Shown: piece after piece, positions 10,973-17,086 of the stretch
How the letters are laid out: every line of letters begins with the position of its first letter
How positions within the stretch are numbered: the stretch's first letter is position 1
Assembly (NCBI GenBank): GCA_902805995.1
Contig: CADCUU010000161.1
Span: 1 to 17,086 of the forward strand
Length of the DNA: 17,086 bases
From: an uncultured Rubellimicrobium sp.
GTDB lineage: Bacteria > Pseudomonadota > Alphaproteobacteria > Rhodobacterales > Rhodobacteraceae
Reading direction: 5' to 3'
Notes under the pieces: generated by a model
Seen by the model: the letters and a program-made list of their open reading frames with translations, nothing else
Databases searched by the model: none
Told to the model about the DNA's origin: nothing
Program-made: the position numbers and the translations under genes

Positions 10973-11686
10973 TCAGAACCCGGTGATGAGTTCGGACAGG
11001 CCGCGCGAATCGAAGGTGGTGCCGCTGTTCGGACCAATGGCGAGACGTGCGCCCAAGCCGACGTAGTTGCTGCTGTCGCCGAACGAGCCTGCGTCGTCCT
11101 CGACGCTGATTCGGCCGATCTCGGCATAGACGGCCGGGCCGGTATTGCCGAAGCGGTACTCTCCGCCGAGCGCGATGCGGCTCAGGCCTCCTCCATCGGC
11201 GTCGAGAGCGGCGAGCGAGCCGTTGAGAGCGACGGCGGGAGTGATGTCGAAGGTGCCCTCGACGCCCGCGAAGCGGTAGTCCGCGCCTTCGTCGTCGCCG
11301 ATGCCGATGAAGCCCTCGACCCCGGCCGAGCCGAAGCTGCGACCGGCCTCGATCCCGAAGCTGGTGGCGTCGGCTCCGTCGATGCTGTCACGCGCGACGA
11401 AAGCACCGACCGTGGCCAGGTCCAGGGCGTCGTAGAGGCCATGGAGCGTGAAGCTGCGGACGCCTTCATCGTCGCCGAAGTTCTGGAACGACAGGTCGGC
11501 CGCCGCGCCGAAGCCGCCGTAGATGCCGAACTCGACGCCGGCCCGGTAGCTCGTGGAGGTGAGGTCGTCGTCGTTCTCATAGCCGAGGACCTCGACCGCG
11601 ACCTCAGCGCCCTTGAACTCCTGCGCCGATGCCGCGCCCGCGATCGTGAATCCAGCCAGAACGGCCAAGCCGACAAACGTGTTCAT
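10973..11686 (-). CDS. Secreted acidic outer-membrane beta-barrel-like protein, unknown function
   Basis: The 237-aa product begins MNTFVGLAVLAGFTIAGAASA, a signal peptide with an ASA|QE cleavage site after residue 21. It is unusual in having no Lys or Arg in its n-region. The mature chain alternates short amphipathic strands (for example VEFGIYGGFGAAADLSFQNF) with acidic turns (ENDDD, two GDDEG, DADGGG, EDDAG) and ends in phenylalanine, as many outer-membrane barrels do. I infer a small porin-like or OmpA-barrel-like protein, perhaps 10 to 12 strands, but do not recognise a named family. Start ATG 11686 has GAGGG upstream; the longer frame from TTG 11749 would bury the signal peptide. It lies downstream of gyrA on the same strand, separated by a terminator, so it is probably transcribed on its own. 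Confidence 0.75.
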   Translation of the reverse strand: MNTFVGLAVLAGFTIAGAASAQEFKGAEVAVEVLGYENDDDLTSTSYRAGVEFGIYGGFGAAADLSFQNFGDDEGVRSFTLHGLYDALDLATVGAFVARDSIDGADATSFGIEAGRSFGSAGVEGFIGIGDDEGADYRFAGVEGTFDITPAVALNGSLAALDADGGGLSRIALGGEYRFGNTGPAVYAEIGRISVEDDAGSFGDSSNYVGLGARLAIGPNSGTTFDSRGLSELITGF

Positions 11687-11804
11687 GATGCCCTCATGCC
11701 TCTCGCCTCGCGGTGTCTTGGCACCGCCTTGGCGCGAACCCTCACCCAAGGCCGAAGGCGGCTCAATGCGAACCGTCCGAATCTGTCGGGGGACGAAGCT
11801 CCAA

Positions 11805-11817
11805 GGACACAGTGTCC
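11805..11817. repeat. Perfect odd palindrome upstream of the beta-barrel gene
   Basis: GGACAC-A-GTGTCC is a perfect 13-nt palindrome with a single central base, so it suits a dimeric DNA-binding protein better than an RNA hairpin. It lies about 120 nt upstream of the beta-barrel start and abuts the gyrA terminator stem. Operator function is inferred only. Confidence 0.35.
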
Positions 11818-11844
11818 CCGGCCAGCGGGAAAGCGCCGGCCGGG
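11817..11844 (-). terminator. Probable gyrA terminator
   Basis: CCCGGCC (11817-11823) pairs with GGCCGGG (11838-11844). After one A/C mismatch the stem continues with GCG/CGC, closing a GGAAAG loop, for about 10 pairs in all. It starts 9 nt after the gyrA stop on the minus strand. No T-run follows; instead the palindrome at 11805-11817 is next. Confidence 0.6.
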
Positions 11845-11852
11845 TGACGGGT

Positions 11853-14603
11853 TCATGCCTGCGGCTCGGCCTCGGACTGTTCAGCCACCTTGGCCACCGA
11901 GACGACCTCCTCGCCGTCTACGTCGAAGACGCGCACGCCGCCCGCGCCCCGCGACCGGAACGAGATCCCCTCGACCGGAACACGGATCGACTGGCCGCCG
12001 CTCGTGACGAGCATGACCTGCTCGTCCATCTCCACCGGGAATGCGGCCACAATGCGGCCGGTCTCGCGGCCCCGCCGGTCGGCGAGATTCATGGCGACCA
12101 CGCCACGCCCGCCACGGCCCCGGACTGGGTAGTCGTGCGATGAGCTGATCTTGCCAAGACCACCGGTCGTGACAGTGAGGATCAGGTCCTCGGCCGCCGA
12201 CATCTCGGCGTAGCGCTCCTGGCTTATCGAGCCCGCCATCGCCTCGACGGCCTCCTCGGGCTCCTCCTCGGCGGCGGCGCCGTTCTCCTCGTCGCTCACC
12301 CCCAGGACGGCGCGGCGCATCTTGATGTAGGCCGCGCGCTCCTCGGGCGACGCTTCGAAGTGACGGACCGTGGCCATGGAGACGACGTGGTCGGTCTCGT
12401 CCCGCAGGGTGATGCCCCGTACGCCGGTGGAATCACGGCTCTTGAACAGGCGCAGATCGGTGGAAGGGAAGCGGATCGCCCGGCCGTGGTCGGTGACCAG
12501 CAGCACGTCGTCCTCCTCGGAGCAGATGCGCGCGTTGACGAGGCGGACCCCCTCGGGGAGCTTCATCGCGATCTTGCCGTTCCGACGGACATCGGTGAAG
12601 TCCGAGAGCGCATTGCGGCGCACGTCGCCCGTCGAGGTGGCGAAGACGATCTGAAGCTCGTCCCAGTGATCCTCGGGCCGGTCCACGGGGACGATGGCCG
12701 CGACGGTCACGCCCGGCTCGATGGGGAGGAGGTTGACGATGGGCTTGCCCTTGGCCGTCCGCCCCGCATTCGGGAGCCGCCAGCACTTGAGCTTGTAGGC
12801 CATGCCGTCCGTCGTGAAGAACAGGAGCGGCGTGTGCGTGTTCGCGACGAAGAGGGTGACGACGACGTCCTCCTCCTTGGTCGCCATGGAGGACAGGCCC
12901 TTGCCGCCGCGGCGCTGGCTGCGGAAATCCGACAGGGGCGTGCGCTTGATCCAGCCGGACTGGGTCACGGTCACGACCATGTCCTCCCGCTCGATCAGGT
13001 CCTCGTCCTCGAGGTCGGCGGCCCATTCGGTGATCTCGGTCCGGCGCGGCACGGCGAAGAGGGCGCGCACCTCGCGAAGTTCGTCCGCGATGATGCCCAT
13101 GATCCGCTCGCGCGAGCCCAGGATCTCCAGGTATTCCTTGATCTTGCCCGCAAGCTCCTGAAGCTCGTTGGTGACTTCCTCCACGCCGAGCTGGGTCAGG
13201 CGCTGGAGCCGCAGGTCGAGGATCGCCCGGGCCTGCGCGTCGGACAGGTTGTAGGTCCCGTCCTCGTTCATTGGATGCAAGGGATCGTCGATCAGCCGGA
13301 TGAAGGGCGCGATCTCGTGGGCCGGCCAACGGCGGTCCATCAGCCGCTCCCGCGCCTCGCCCGCGTCGCGGGAGGAGCGGATGGTCGCGACGACCTCGTC
13401 CACGTTCGACACCGCGACCGCGAGGCCGCAGAGGATGTGGGACCGCTCCCGTGCCTTGCGCAGCTCGAAGGCGGTGCGCCGCGCCACGACCTCCTCGCGG
13501 AACTCCACGAAGGCGGTGAGGAAGCCGCGCAGGGTCAGCGTCTCGGGCTTGCCGCCGTTCAGCGCCAGCATGTTGCAGCCGAAGCTCGTCTGCATGGGCG
13601 TGAAGCGCCAGAGCTGGTTCAGCACCACGTCGGGCGTCGCGTCGCGCTTGAGCTCGATCACCACGCGGACGCCGTTCCTGTCGGATTCGTCCTGGACGTG
13701 GGCGATCCCCTCGATCCGCTTGTCGCGCGCGGCCTCGGCGATGCGGTCGATCATGGAGGCCTTGTTCACCTGGTACGGGATCTCGTCCAGGATGATCGCC
13801 TCACGCGAGCCGCGCAGCGTTTCCATGTGGGTCTTGGCGCGGAGGATGACCGATCCACGGCCCTCCAGATACGCCTTTCGCGCGCCGGAGCGGCCGAGCA
13901 TCACGCCGCCCGTGGGGAAGTCTGGGCCGGGGACGTACTGGATCAGGTCCTCGGACGTCAGGTCCGGGTCCTCGATGAGCGCAAGCGTCGCATCCACGAC
14001 TTCGCCCAGGTTGTGGGGCGGGATGTTGGTCGCCATGCCGACGGCGATGCCGCCCGCGCCGTTGACCAGCATGTTCGGGAACCGCGCGGGCAGGACGGTG
14101 GGCTCCCGGTCCTTGCCATCGTAGTTGTCCTGAAAGTCGACCGTGTCCTTGTCGATGTCCGCAAGCATGAAGGCCGCGGGCTTGTCCATCCGCACCTCGG
14201 TGTAGCGCATGGCGGCAGCGCTATCGCCATCCATGGACCCGAAGTTGCCCTGCCCGTCGAGGAGCGGCAGCGACATGGAGAAGTCCTGCGCCATTCGCAC
14301 CAGCGCCTCATAGATCGAGGAGTCGCCGTGGGGGTGGTACTTGCCCATCGTGTCGCCGACGGGGCGCGCGGACTTTCGGTAGGGTTTGTCGTACGTGTTC
14401 CCGCTCTCGTACATGGCGTAGAGGACGCGCCGGTGCACGGGCTTGAGGCCGTCGCGCAGGTCCGGGATCGCGCGCGACACGATCACGCTCATGGCATAGT
14501 CGAGATAGGAGGTCTTCATCTCCTCCTCGATCGAAACGGTGGGGCCAAGGGGGACCTTTGGGCCCGTGTCCTCAAGCTCGGGTGTGTCGGGCGTGTCGCT
14601 CAT
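11853..14603 (-). CDS. gyrA: DNA gyrase subunit A
   Basis: The 916-aa protein is the breakage-reunion subunit of gyrase, which introduces negative supercoils with GyrB. The winged-helix/tower region holds the catalytic Y134 in [10 protein letters not shown] (E. coli Y122). The quinolone-resistance region reads GDSSIYEAL, with S95 and E99 at the E. coli 83 and 87 positions. That is a serine at the key site and a glutamate seen in many wild-type GyrA proteins. The GyrA box QRRGGKG is at 563-569, needed for DNA wrapping by the C-terminal pinwheel. A Glu-rich insertion lies near 769-788 within that domain. The open frame begins at TTG 14621, but ATG 14603 (MSDTPDTPE) is the better start, with ACAGG 9-13 nt upstream. 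gyrB is not in the window. Confidence 0.97.
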   Translation of the reverse strand: MSDTPDTPELEDTGPKVPLGPTVSIEEEMKTSYLDYAMSVIVSRAIPDLRDGLKPVHRRVLYAMYESGNTYDKPYRKSARPVGDTMGKYHPHGDSSIYEALVRMAQDFSMSLPLLDGQGNFGSMDGDSAAAMRYTEVRMDKPAAFMLADIDKDTVDFQDNYDGKDREPTVLPARFPNMLVNGAGGIAVGMATNIPPHNLGEVVDATLALIEDPDLTSEDLIQYVPGPDFPTGGVMLGRSGARKAYLEGRGSVILRAKTHMETLRGSREAIILDEIPYQVNKASMIDRIAEAARDKRIEGIAHVQDESDRNGVRVVIELKRDATPDVVLNQLWRFTPMQTSFGCNMLALNGGKPETLTLRGFLTAFVEFREEVVARRTAFELRKARERSHILCGLAVAVSNVDEVVATIRSSRDAGEARERLMDRRWPAHEIAPFIRLIDDPLHPMNEDGTYNLSDAQARAILDLRLQRLTQLGVEEVTNELQELAGKIKEYLEILGSRERIMGIIADELREVRALFAVPRRTEITEWAADLEDEDLIEREDMVVTVTQSGWIKRTPLSDFRSQRRGGKGLSSMATKEEDVVVTLFVANTHTPLLFFTTDGMAYKLKCWRLPNAGRTAKGKPIVNLLPIEPGVTVAAIVPVDRPEDHWDELQIVFATSTGDVRRNALSDFTDVRRNGKIAMKLPEGVRLVNARICSEEDDVLLVTDHGRAIRFPSTDLRLFKSRDSTGVRGITLRDETDHVVSMATVRHFEASPEERAAYIKMRRAVLGVSDEENGAAAEEEPEEAVEAMAGSISQERYAEMSAAEDLILTVTTGGLGKISSSHDYPVRGRGGRGVVAMNLADRRGRETGRIVAAFPVEMDEQVMLVTSGGQSIRVPVEGISFRSRGAGGVRVFDVDGEEVVSVAKVAEQSEAEPQA

Positions 14604-14639
14604 CTTTGCCTGTCCGCTCAATATCTTGTTGTCCAGAGG

Positions 14640-14668
14640 TATATAACCCCTCGGGCTGGGGGAACCAA
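14640..14668 (-). promoter_or_regulatory. Probable promoter of gyrA
   Basis: On the minus strand TTGGTT (14668-14663), an exact 17-nt spacer and TATATA (14645-14640) match the housekeeping consensus well for a GC-rich genome. The predicted start near 14633 gives a leader of about 30 nt to ATG 14603. Many gyrA promoters respond to loss of supercoiling, but nothing here shows that directly. Confidence 0.55.
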
Positions 14669-14795
14669 GGGCTGCGGCGCCCGGTAGCAGCCTTCAGGTT
14701 GGACTGCCAACAACATGAAATCGTTGACTTATCAGGGAACCTCGGCCGACCCTCGGTTGTAGGGAATGCGATCCTTTGCAAGGGAGTCGGAACGC

Positions 14796-15074
14796 ATGGT
14801 GAAACGCCCCGTCTCGGATACCGAGCTGATGCTGAAGGGATACGGCCTGACGACGGCCGAGCTCTTCTACCGGATGCCGGATTATCGCAACGTTCTCAAC
14901 AGCTTCGTCTGGCAGGACTACGATCTGGCGCCCGATCACCCCAAGCTCTTCGAGTTCATCGAGTTCTGGCAGAGGGAGATCGAGGGGCCGCTCCATTCGG
15001 TCCGATTCACGCACCGCAAGATGATCTCTCCGGGTGAGTGGCGGAACGTGGTGGGCGAGTTCAGGTACCACTGA
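14796..15074 (+). CDS. Usg-like family protein, function unknown
   Basis: The 92-aa protein carries the hallmarks of the alphaproteobacterial Usg-like family: LKGYGLTTAELFYRMPD, then FVWQDYDLAPDHPKL, FIEFWQREIEGPLHSVRF and a closing GEFRYH. No signal peptide or membrane segment is visible. Its biochemical function is not known to me; it should not be confused with the E. coli usg semialdehyde-dehydrogenase homologue. ATG 14796 has AAGGGAG about 10 nt upstream and is preferred over ATG 14766, which has only AGGGA directly adjacent. It diverges from gyrA across a 192-nt gap and ends 12 nt from the converging VOC gene. I could not assign its promoter; TTGACT at 14724-14729 lacks a matching -10. 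Confidence 0.82.
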   Translation: MVKRPVSDTELMLKGYGLTTAELFYRMPDYRNVLNSFVWQDYDLAPDHPKLFEFIEFWQREIEGPLHSVRFTHRKMISPGEWRNVVGEFRYH

Positions 15075-15089
15075 CCCGCTCGCGGATCA
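15072..15089. terminator. Compact hairpin whose ends are the two facing stop codons
   Basis: TGACCCGC (15072-15079) and GCGGATCA (15082-15089) pair in seven of eight positions around a 2-nt loop. The first TGA ends the usg-like gene and the final TCA is the complement of the VOC gene's TGA. There is no T-run. A bidirectional end signal is inferred. Confidence 0.4.
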
Positions 15090-15434
15090 GGCGCTCATCA
15101 CCTCGACCTGGAAGCCGCCGGGGGCGTCCACGTAGAAGGTGAAGGCGTGCAGTTCCCGCGGAGGCTCGACCGGATAGCCGTCGGCCTTGAGCCGCGCATT
15201 CATCGCCAGCACGGCGGCGCGGTTAGGCTGGCCGAAGCCGATGTGGAAGGTTCCCGGATAGACCGTGTCCTTGTGCTTGAACATGGACAGCAGGAACCCC
15301 CGGTCGTCCCGCAGGAAGGCCATGTTGCGGTTGGCGCCGCCCCAGCCGGTGTCGGTCAGGCCGAAATAGGTCATCAGGAAATCCTTGGCGGCCCCGACAT
15401 CGCTGACCGACAGGTTGATGTGGTTCAGGATCAT
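15087..15434 (-). CDS. VOC family (glyoxalase/dioxygenase-fold) protein
   Basis: The 115-aa protein has the paired beta-alpha-beta-beta-beta pattern of the vicinal oxygen chelate fold: MILNHINLSVSD with H5 at the usual first metal position, DFLMTYFGL, H64 in TFHIGF, and a closing GGFQVEVMSA with E111 as the last metal ligand. These residues suggest a metal-dependent enzyme such as a lyase, isomerase or dioxygenase, or a small binding protein; the substrate cannot be read from the sequence. ATG 15434 overlaps the stop of the upstream dehydrogenase in an ATGA, so the two are translationally coupled and probably act on related compounds. Frame extension upstream to 15956 lies inside the dehydrogenase and is not real. 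Confidence 0.88.
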   Translation of the reverse strand: MILNHINLSVSDVGAAKDFLMTYFGLTDTGWGGANRNMAFLRDDRGFLLSMFKHKDTVYPGTFHIGFGQPNRAAVLAMNARLKADGYPVEPPRELHAFTFYVDAPGGFQVEVMSA

Positions 15435-16336
15435 GAGGGCGAGCCTTCCGGTTCCTCGATCCCGTTCGCGAGGCCGATCCAGTCCACGAGATGGGGCACG
15501 TAGTCCTCGGGCCCGCCTTCGGACAAGCCGATGGCCAGGGCGTAGCTGTTCTTCGCGGCTGAGGCGACCGGCGTCGCGACCCCGGCGGCGTTGGCCATGG
15601 ATTCCAGGTAGCGCAGGTCCTTGGCGGCGTTCTGCAGCGTGAACTTGTGCGCCTCGCGGTTGCCCTCGAGCGTGTAGCCCATGAAGGTCTGGTAGAAGCC
15701 GCAATCCATGCGACCGCCGCGGATCACGCTGTCGAAGGTCTGCGCCGGGATGCCGACCTTCCTCGCCATCGTCAGCGCCTCGGCGTAGATCGCGCCGTAG
15801 CCCAGGGACAGGAAGTTGTTGAGGAGCTTCATCCGGTGCCCGTCGCCGGGGCCGCCCACGCGCACGACCTTGCCGGCGAATGTCCTCAGGATCGGCTCCA
15901 CGCGGGCGAAGTCGCTTTCCACGGCGCCGGCCATGACATCGACGTTGCCCTCCCACGCGTCCTTGGGCGTGCGGCCCAGCGGCGCGTCCACGAGGCCCAC
16001 CTTGCGGTCGTGCAGCATCGCCCCGAGCCGCATCGTGGAGACGGGGTCGGAGGTGGAGCAGTCCACGATAACGTGGCCCTTGCGGAGCGCCGGGAGCATG
16101 GCCTGGATCACCTCCTCTACCTGGGGCGAGGCGGTGAGGCAGAGGACGATGACATCGGACGCTTCGGCCAATGCCGTGGCCGAATTCACCTCGGTCGCAC
16201 CCTTGGCTACCAGATCCTCGACGGCCTCGCGCTTGCGATGGGGCAGCACCGCGAGGGGGTAGCCCTTCGTAAGGATATTGTGGGCCATGCCGTGGCCCAT
16301 GTAGCCCAGGCCCGCGAATCCGACGCGCTCGGTCAT
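15431..16336 (-). CDS. NAD(P)-dependent beta-hydroxyacid dehydrogenase (3-hydroxyisobutyrate dehydrogenase family)
   Basis: The 301-aa protein opens MTERVGFAGLGYMG with the Rossmann GxGxxG at 9-14, and has VDCSTSDP (91-98), VDAPLGRTPKDAWEG (116-130) and the catalytic lysine K170 in GHRMKLLNN. The family oxidises 3-hydroxy acids or reduces the matching semialdehydes. Typical members have DAPVSGG at the substrate loop; here SGG is replaced by GRT, so the substrate probably differs from 3-hydroxyisobutyrate. ATG 16336 has a strong GGGAGGAA site 5 nt upstream; the longer frame to 16486 has no such support. It is coupled to the VOC gene by a 4-nt overlap. The upstream neighbour on the same strand, 185 nt away, is ornithine cyclodeaminase. 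Confidence 0.9.
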   Translation of the reverse strand: MTERVGFAGLGYMGHGMAHNILTKGYPLAVLPHRKREAVEDLVAKGATEVNSATALAEASDVIVLCLTASPQVEEVIQAMLPALRKGHVIVDCSTSDPVSTMRLGAMLHDRKVGLVDAPLGRTPKDAWEGNVDVMAGAVESDFARVEPILRTFAGKVVRVGGPGDGHRMKLLNNFLSLGYGAIYAEALTMARKVGIPAQTFDSVIRGGRMDCGFYQTFMGYTLEGNREAHKFTLQNAAKDLRYLESMANAAGVATPVASAAKNSYALAIGLSEGGPEDYVPHLVDWIGLANGIEEPEGSPS

Positions 16337-16385
16337 GTGAGTTCCTCCCGTTGACCGGGGGACGCTAGCGGCGGAGGCGGAGGGG

Positions 16386-16457
16386 GTCCAGCCGCCTCGC
16401 TGCTGGACAGGTCCTAGCGATGCTTCAACGGTGAGCTCGCCCTCGGCAGGGCCTGCC
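16386..16457. repeat. Palindromes in the leader between ocd and the dehydrogenase gene
   Basis: GTCCAGC (16386-16392) and GCTGGAC (16402-16408) form a 7-bp inverted repeat over 9 nt. It overlaps a second one, GGAC-AG-GTCC (16405-16414). GGCAGG-G-CCTGCC (16445-16457) is a perfect odd palindrome. CATGCGCATG at 16486-16495 is a fourth. They lie 50-160 nt upstream of ATG 16336 and also downstream of ocd, so they could be operators or ocd terminators; no T-run is present. Confidence 0.35.
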
Positions 16458-16521
16458 AGACCGGACTGCCGGGGCTCCGACCTCACATGCGCATGCCGCG
16501 CCCTGATCGGACGCGCGGGGC

Positions 16522-17086
16522 TCAGGCCCCGGCGCGCATCAGCATCCCGAACAGGTCGCGCGGATCGTCCGGGTCCGCGATCATGTCGAGAAGCTCGAAC
16601 AGCCCCGTCTCCCGCGCCTTGTCGCGGACATAGGTCAGGGCCGAGAAGTCCTCGATCGCGAAGCCCACGGAGTCGAAGAGGGTGATGGCGCGCTCGTCCT
16701 TGCGGCCCTCCTTACGCCCGGCGATGACCTCCCACAGCTCCGTCACCGGGTGGTCGGGGGAGAGCTGCTGGATCTCGCCCTCAATGCGGGTCTGGGGCGG
16801 GAACTCCACGAAGATGTCGGACCGCAGAAGGATGCCTCGCGCGAGCTCGGTCTTGCCGGGCGAGTCGCCGCCCACGGCGTTGATGTGCACGCCGGGGCCG
16901 ACCATGTTGTCGGTCAGGATCGTGGCAAGCCTCTTGTCCGCCGTCGCGGTGGTGATGATCTGGGCGCCCAGGATCGCCTCCTCGGCGGTCGCGCAGGCGA
17001 CCACGGTCAGCCCGTGGCCCTGGAGGTTCCGGGCGCATTTCGCCGTCGCGGCGGGGTCGAGGTCCCAGAGCCGCACGGTGTCGATC
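16522..17086 (-). CDS. ocd: Ornithine cyclodeaminase, C-terminal part (partial)
   Basis: 187 residues of the C-terminal part are visible; the start lies beyond the right edge. The Rossmann half of the ornithine cyclodeaminase/mu-crystallin family is evident: ITTATADKRLATILTDNMV, then INAVGGDSPGKTEL, FVEFPPQTRIEGEIQQL, VTELWEVIAG and LFDSVGFAIEDFSAL. The aspartate in VGGD (codon 16864-16866) corresponds to the catalytic D228 of the Pseudomonas enzyme, and the whole GGDSPGKTEL block points to true ornithine cyclodeaminase rather than alanine dehydrogenase-like relatives. It converts L-ornithine to L-proline and ammonia using tightly bound NAD+. Such genes often sit beside arginase; that side is out of view. 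Confidence 0.88.
   Translation of the reverse strand, partial: IDTVRLWDLDPAATAKCARNLQGHGLTVVACATAEEAILGAQIITTATADKRLATILTDNMVGPGVHINAVGGDSPGKTELARGILLRSDIFVEFPPQTRIEGEIQQLSPDHPVTELWEVIAGRKEGRKDERAITLFDSVGFAIEDFSALTYVRDKARETGLFELLDMIADPDDPRDLFGMLMRAGA

Noticed and set aside
9367..10986. 539-aa open frame on the plus strand opposite trmFO
   Set aside because: It is a shadow of trmFO, whose FAD motif and functional cysteines are all intact.
14301..14330. Glutamate at the GyrA position equivalent to E. coli D87, as a sign of quinolone resistance
   Set aside because: Glutamate is the wild-type residue there in many bacteria such as Bacillus, and the more important serine (S95) is unchanged.
14604..14621. 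TTG start adding six residues to GyrA
   Set aside because: ATG 14603 lies directly downstream with a suitable SD and gives the usual short acidic leader.
12360..14687. 775-aa open frame on the plus strand opposite gyrA
   Set aside because: Long antisense frames are expected opposite GC-rich genes; the composition (many His, Arg, Gly, Val-Asp runs) is low-complexity and it overlaps the conserved gyrA entirely.

Overview
This window looks like core chromosome of a GC-rich alphaproteobacterium, most likely a Rhodobacterales (roseobacter or Rhodobacter-type) species. The reasons are a SciP-CtrA cell-cycle pair, folate-dependent TrmFO, an alphaproteobacterial Usg-like protein, a two-cysteine NifU-type scaffold, strong GC bias, and a ctrA leader with a CtrA-box-like motif and a GANTC (CcrM-type) site. 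That placement rests on recognising protein families by eye, not on a database search.

Layout. 1-1430: the end of lpxB (lipid A) converges on mnmA (tRNA 2-thiolation); a large inverted repeat between them contains both stop codons. 1574-2660: sciP then ctrA, an inhibitor followed by the response regulator it restrains. 2879-7122: ligA and recG overlap by 4 nt and form a DNA replication/repair operon. 7123-7562: a structured untranslated stretch, a previously hidden 39-codon membrane micro-ORF with a perfect Shine-Dalgarno sequence, and a strong intrinsic terminator. 7563-8459: a NifU-like Fe-S scaffold gene diverges from hisI (histidine biosynthesis). 8508-10770: trmFO then gluQ, two tRNA-modification genes in tandem. 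10973-14603: gyrA, and downstream of it on the same strand a secreted acidic beta-barrel-like protein of unknown function. 14796-15074: usg-like gene. 15087-16336: a beta-hydroxyacid dehydrogenase and a VOC (glyoxalase-fold) protein overlap by 4 nt. 16522-end: the C-terminal half of an ornithine cyclodeaminase.

Functional themes: three tRNA modifiers (MnmA, TrmFO, GluQ-RS), DNA topology and repair (GyrA, LigA, RecG), cell-cycle control (SciP, CtrA), and small-molecule metabolism at the right end. No tRNA or rRNA gene, CRISPR array, insertion sequence or phage gene was recognised, and no stretch longer than 300 bases lacks a gene.

I found no convincing new multi-gene system; this is mostly ordinary housekeeping DNA. 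The best second-look items are the 39-aa membrane micro-ORF with its own terminator, the hairpins that recur at or across stop codons at convergent gene ends, the dehydrogenase with an altered substrate loop coupled to a VOC protein, and the unknown beta-barrel gene with a nearby palindrome.
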